A DNA stretch of 7,597 bases, from contig CALDMA010000241.1 in NCBI GenBank assembly GCA_937915075.1, forward strand, positions 1-7,597. Reading direction: 5' to 3'. Under the pieces are notes generated by a model. It searched no databases and was not told where the DNA came from. It worked only from the letters and a program-made list of their open reading frames with translations. Of the stretch, positions 5,643-7,597 are shown piece by piece. The position numbers and the translations under genes were made by a program. Source of the DNA: an uncultured Oscillospiraceae bacterium. GTDB lineage: Bacteria; Bacillota; Clostridia; Oscillospirales; Oscillospiraceae. Each line of letters begins with the position of its first letter. Position 1 is the first letter of the stretch.

Positions 5643-5676
5643 AAGAAAGCGTAGACCCGCGGGTCTGCGCTTTCTT
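5643..5676. terminator. Convergent terminator between mogA and the small membrane protein gene
   Basis: AAGAAAGCG-T-AGACCC (5643-5658) and GGGTCT-G-CGCTTTCTT (5661-5676) form a 16-pair stem with one G-U-type position and a CCCGCGGG apex. Read leftward the stem is followed by TTTTATA, completing a CTTTCTTTTTATA run, a good intrinsic terminator for the leftward gene. Read rightward the CTTTCTT arm is followed by GATC, giving a weaker terminator for iclR-mogA. Confidence 0.75.
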
Positions 5677-5708
5677 GATCGGCGGCTGGAAATACAGATG
5701 GGAGAGAT

Positions 5709-6023
5709 TCAATGTGTGCCGGCGTTGGCGACGAGCATCTGCCAGACGATGGCGAGCTTATCGGAGCTTGCGAGGACATAGGCGAGGATAAAGGCGAACC
5801 AGAGCTTGCCCATGTTCTCCTCCGCCTTGCTGAGGAAGAACAGATAGCAGGCGTAGGCGACCGCGTCGATGAGCAGCGCGATGATGAGAACGGCAAGGAA
5901 GCCGGCTTCGGACGCCTCGGCCGAGCCGGTGTAGAGGCAGAGGAGCGCATAGTATAAAAAGGTGACGCAGAAGGGCCATTTGAGCTTGCGCCAGTCGTGG
6001 ATGCGATTCGTGTTTCGTGCCAT
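5709..6023 (-). CDS. Small three-helix membrane protein of unknown function
   Basis: A 104-residue protein I do not recognise. A short basic, hydrophilic N-terminus (MARNTNRIHDWRKLKW) is followed by three hydrophobic segments at about 17-35, 41-65 and 73-100, separated by short charged or polar turns (TGSAEASEAG, SKAEENMGK). This predicts a small inner-membrane protein. The chosen ATG at 6023 has an AAGGCGG site about eight bases upstream. An in-frame ATG at 6092 would add 23 residues but lies upstream of the predicted promoter -10, so it is unlikely. The gene is monocistronic, with its own promoter and a terminator at 5643-5676. Nothing links it to the molybdenum genes. Confidence 0.75.
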   Translation of the reverse strand: MARNTNRIHDWRKLKWPFCVTFLYYALLCLYTGSAEASEAGFLAVLIIALLIDAVAYACYLFFLSKAEENMGKLWFAFILAYVLASSDKLAIVWQMLVANAGTH

Positions 6024-6054
6024 GTTCGTTCCGCCTTTTTCTGAAATTGCGTCC

Positions 6055-6083
6055 AGTATACCGCGGACGCGGCGAAAAAGCAA
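6055..6083 (-). promoter_or_regulatory. Predicted promoter of the small membrane protein gene
   Basis: Read leftward: TTGCTT (complement of 6078-6083), 17-base spacer, TATACT (complement of 6055-6060). Its -35 lies 15 bases from the -35 of the divergent DUF1893 promoter. Confidence 0.6.
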
Positions 6084-6098
6084 GCGGGGCACAAAAAC

Positions 6099-6127
6099 TT
6101 GACATCCCTTTTGCGCTCGGGTATGAT
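6099..6127 (+). promoter_or_regulatory. Predicted strong promoter of the DUF1893 gene
   Basis: TTGACA at 6099-6104, a 17-base spacer and TATGAT at 6122-6127. An AAGGAG ribosome binding site follows at 6145-6150, seven bases before the ATG. Confidence 0.75.
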
Positions 6128-6157
6128 AAAAAAGATTTCTAAAAAAGGAGCACCCTT

Positions 6158-6589
6158 ATGAATAAGGATCTGGAGCAGGCGAAGGCGCTGCTTGAAAATA
6201 ATGAGGAATACACCTGCGCTGCCTGCCGGGTGGGGGAGACCTTTGTCTCCGAGGAGCACGGCGTCCGCCCGTTGATGCGCTGGCTGAACAAGGGAACAGA
6301 CCTCTCCGGCGCGTCGGCGGCAGACCGCATCGTCGGCAAGGCGGCGGCCTTTTTATATGTATTGCTGGGCGTTCGGACGGTCTACGCGCCGCTTATGAGC
6401 GTCCCCGCGCGGGAAACGCTGCGCGCCCATGGCATTGAGGCGATCGCGGACGCGGTCGTGCCGGCCATCCGTAACCGCACGGACACGGGCTTCTGCCCGA
6501 TGGAGAGCACCGTATGGGATATCTCCGATCCGCACGAGGCCAAGGCGGCGCTGGAACGGAAAATTTCCGGGATGATGGCAAAGAAATAG
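6158..6589 (+). CDS. DUF1893 domain protein, deaminase-like fold
   Basis: A 143-residue cytoplasmic protein matching the DUF1893 family (TM1506-like), whose known structure has a cytidine deaminase-like fold. Family signatures seen here are YTCAAC at 18-23, the HGVRPLMRWL block at 34-43, GTDLSGASAADRIVGKAAA at 46-64, LLGVRTVYAPLMS at 69-81, and AIRNRTDTGFCPMES at 103-117 with Cys113-Pro-Met-Glu116. The helix that in true deaminases carries His-Ala-Glu appears here as VGKAAA, so ordinary zinc-dependent deamination is doubtful. Residues Cys20, Cys23 and Cys113 could still make a site. Function is unknown. The gene has its own strong promoter and a 51-base gap to the next gene, which it may share a transcript with. 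Confidence 0.88.
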   Translation: MNKDLEQAKALLENNEEYTCAACRVGETFVSEEHGVRPLMRWLNKGTDLSGASAADRIVGKAAAFLYVLLGVRTVYAPLMSVPARETLRAHGIEAIADAVVPAIRNRTDTGFCPMESTVWDISDPHEAKAALERKISGMMAKK

Positions 6590-6640
6590 ACATATTTATC
6601 GGTTAAGCTTACGGAAGAAACAGAGAAACAGGAGACGCCT
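6590..6640 (+). other. Short intergenic gap, no terminator seen
   Basis: The 51 bases between the DUF1893 and SLH-repeat genes hold AAGGAG-poor, AT-mixed sequence with a TAAGCTTA palindrome but no hairpin with a T-run and no clear promoter. An AGGAG site at 6630-6634 serves the next gene, six bases before its ATG. Read-through from the DUF1893 promoter is the simplest model. Confidence 0.4.
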
Positions 6641-7438
6641 ATGCGAAAGAAATTACTTGTGATCCTGCTGCTGCTCGTGGTGCTGATCGTTCTGCTCGTA
6701 ACGCGCTGCGGCGGGAAGAAAGACCAACAGAGCGATCCGGCGGACGGCCAGAGCCTTACGCAGCAGAGCGGCGCGGCGGAGCTGCCCGCGGAGCTGAAGC
6801 TCGGCGTGGTGACGGAGACGGAGAGCGGCGCCATGCAGCTCGAGATCGAGCAGGACGGTGAGAAGACCGTGTACGTCTTTTCGGATATTACGATAAATGA
6901 CTGGTACGTTCCGGCGGTGAATTATGTTGTGACGAACGGCCTGATGAGCGGCACGGACGTCGGCGGCGGGCTGAGTCTCTTCCGCCCGAACTATGGCATG
7001 ACCCGCGCGCAGCTTGCCATGATCCTCTATCGCTTTGCCGGCGGCGAGCCGGTCGCCGCGCCGCGTCATACCTATGGTGATGTATCGAGCGGCGAGTGGT
7101 ATTATGACTGCGTGAACTGGGCGGATACCAACGGCTACATCAAGCCGGAGAGCACGGACAGCTTCGGCGTGGGGGCGTACTGCTCGTGCGAGGAGGTGCT
7201 TGCCGTGCTGCACCGTCTGGCGGGCAGCCCGAATTCCAATGCGTCTCTTGAGGACTACCCCTACGCGCCGAAGGTCAGCGAGACGAACCTGAGCGCGGTG
7301 CGATGGGCGTGGGAAAAGGGACTCATCGCGGAGGACGAGTGCGTCTGGTACCCGACGCAGGCGGTCTCCCGCGCGCAGATCGCGCTGCTGCTGATGCGCT
7401 ACGACCAGCTGATCGGCACGCCTAACGGCGCGGCGTGA
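6641..7438 (+). CDS. Membrane-anchored protein with three SLH repeats
   Basis: A 265-residue protein. Residues 4-21 are an uninterrupted hydrophobic helix after MRKK. The following TRC lacks a proper lipobox (Arg at -1), so a membrane anchor is more likely than a lipoprotein. A linker at about 24-50 is followed by a short beta-like segment (about 52-79), then three S-layer homology repeats. Repeat 1 at 79-134 has FSD, W88, LMSG, FRP and MTRAQ. Repeat 2 at 145-195 has YGDV, WYYD and HRLAG but CSCEEV in place of TRAE. Repeat 3 at about 206-255 is degenerate with AVRWAWEKGLI, YP and SRAQ. SLH repeats usually bind pyruvylated secondary cell wall polymer, so this may tie membrane to wall. No enzyme domain is seen. 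Confidence 0.85.
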   Translation: MRKKLLVILLLLVVLIVLLVTRCGGKKDQQSDPADGQSLTQQSGAAELPAELKLGVVTETESGAMQLEIEQDGEKTVYVFSDITINDWYVPAVNYVVTNGLMSGTDVGGGLSLFRPNYGMTRAQLAMILYRFAGGEPVAAPRHTYGDVSSGEWYYDCVNWADTNGYIKPESTDSFGVGAYCSCEEVLAVLHRLAGSPNSNASLEDYPYAPKVSETNLSAVRWAWEKGLIAEDECVWYPTQAVSRAQIALLLMRYDQLIGTPNGAA

Positions 7439-7597
7439 AGCGCGGCAAAAAGAAGATATAAGCACAACTAATAATAAATAAGATTTACGGCCGGAAACGA
7501 GATGCCTGAAATCGTCGAAACCTGTTGACAAACCGCAAAACCCGTGGTAATCTATCACTTGTTCCGCGGTTGGAGCGTGTACCTTGTAAATTAAACA
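7439..7597 (+). other. Intergenic tail leading to a gene beyond the window
   Basis: 159 bases after the SLH-repeat gene contain no supported gene. The first part (7445-7490) is A-rich. There is no clear intrinsic terminator: the hairpin formable at the very end of the upstream gene (CACGCC with GGCGTG) is not followed by a T-run. The last 75 bases carry a promoter and the start of a leader with no start codon in good context. Confidence 0.5.
7525..7553 (+). promoter_or_regulatory. Predicted strong promoter reading out of the window
   Basis: TTGACA at 7525-7530, a 17-base spacer, TAATCT at 7548-7553. At least 37 bases of transcribed leader lie inside the window without a ribosome binding site followed by a start, so the gene begins further right. 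Confidence 0.68.

Noticed and set aside
5577..5666. Possible 29-codon gene from GTG 5577 with a CDC motif near its end
   Set aside because: No ribosome binding site, it starts inside the post-mogA hairpin and ends in the terminator stem; too short to support.
7415..7440. Terminator hairpin at the end of the SLH-repeat gene
   Set aside because: A CACGCC/GGCGTG stem is possible but lies in the last codons and is followed by AAGCGCGGC, not a T-run.
1..7597. CRISPR array, tRNA, rRNA, insertion sequence or phage gene
   Set aside because: No regularly spaced repeats, tRNA-like folding, transposase or integrase motifs were seen on either strand.

Overview
The window looks like chromosomal DNA from a high-GC anaerobic Clostridia lineage (Oscillospiraceae-like). 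This is inferred from the clostridial style of the proteins, the GGAGG ribosome binding sites, the TTGACA/TATAAT-type promoters with 17-base spacers, and the close relatives I recognise by eye. No database search was possible.

Left two thirds (about 1-5560): a molybdenum island built around one divergent intergenic region. Leftward from 4137 run moaA, moaC, a stand-alone MOSC-domain gene, a MoeA-like molybdopterin-binding gene with a four-cysteine tail, and modA. The first nine codons of what is very probably modB lie at the left edge. moaA to the MoeA-like gene are packed with gaps or overlaps of a few bases, so they form one operon. modA is set apart by a hairpin-bearing spacer, and a second spacer with hairpins separates modA from modB. 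Rightward from about 4299 an IclR-family regulator overlaps mogA/moaB by four bases. Together these genes cover molybdate capture (ModA/ModB), cyclic pyranopterin monophosphate synthesis (MoaA, MoaC), molybdopterin adenylylation (MogA) and probably metal insertion (the MoeA-like protein). The MOSC protein is a candidate for sulfur or cofactor handling. MoaD and MoaE are not in the window.

The moaA/iclR intergenic region is the most informative regulatory stretch. It holds back-to-back promoters and four copies, two in each orientation, of a GATATTGTC-like motif. Three of the copies are about 21 bp apart, as expected of sites stacked on one face of the helix. The IclR protein encoded next door is the obvious candidate to bind them.

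Right third (about 5560-7597): unrelated small genes. After a strong convergent hairpin come a leftward three-helix membrane protein of unknown function, a divergently promoted DUF1893 protein (deaminase-like fold), and a membrane-anchored protein with three SLH repeats. The right edge holds a strong promoter reading out of the window. I saw no rRNA, tRNA, CRISPR array, insertion sequence or phage gene.
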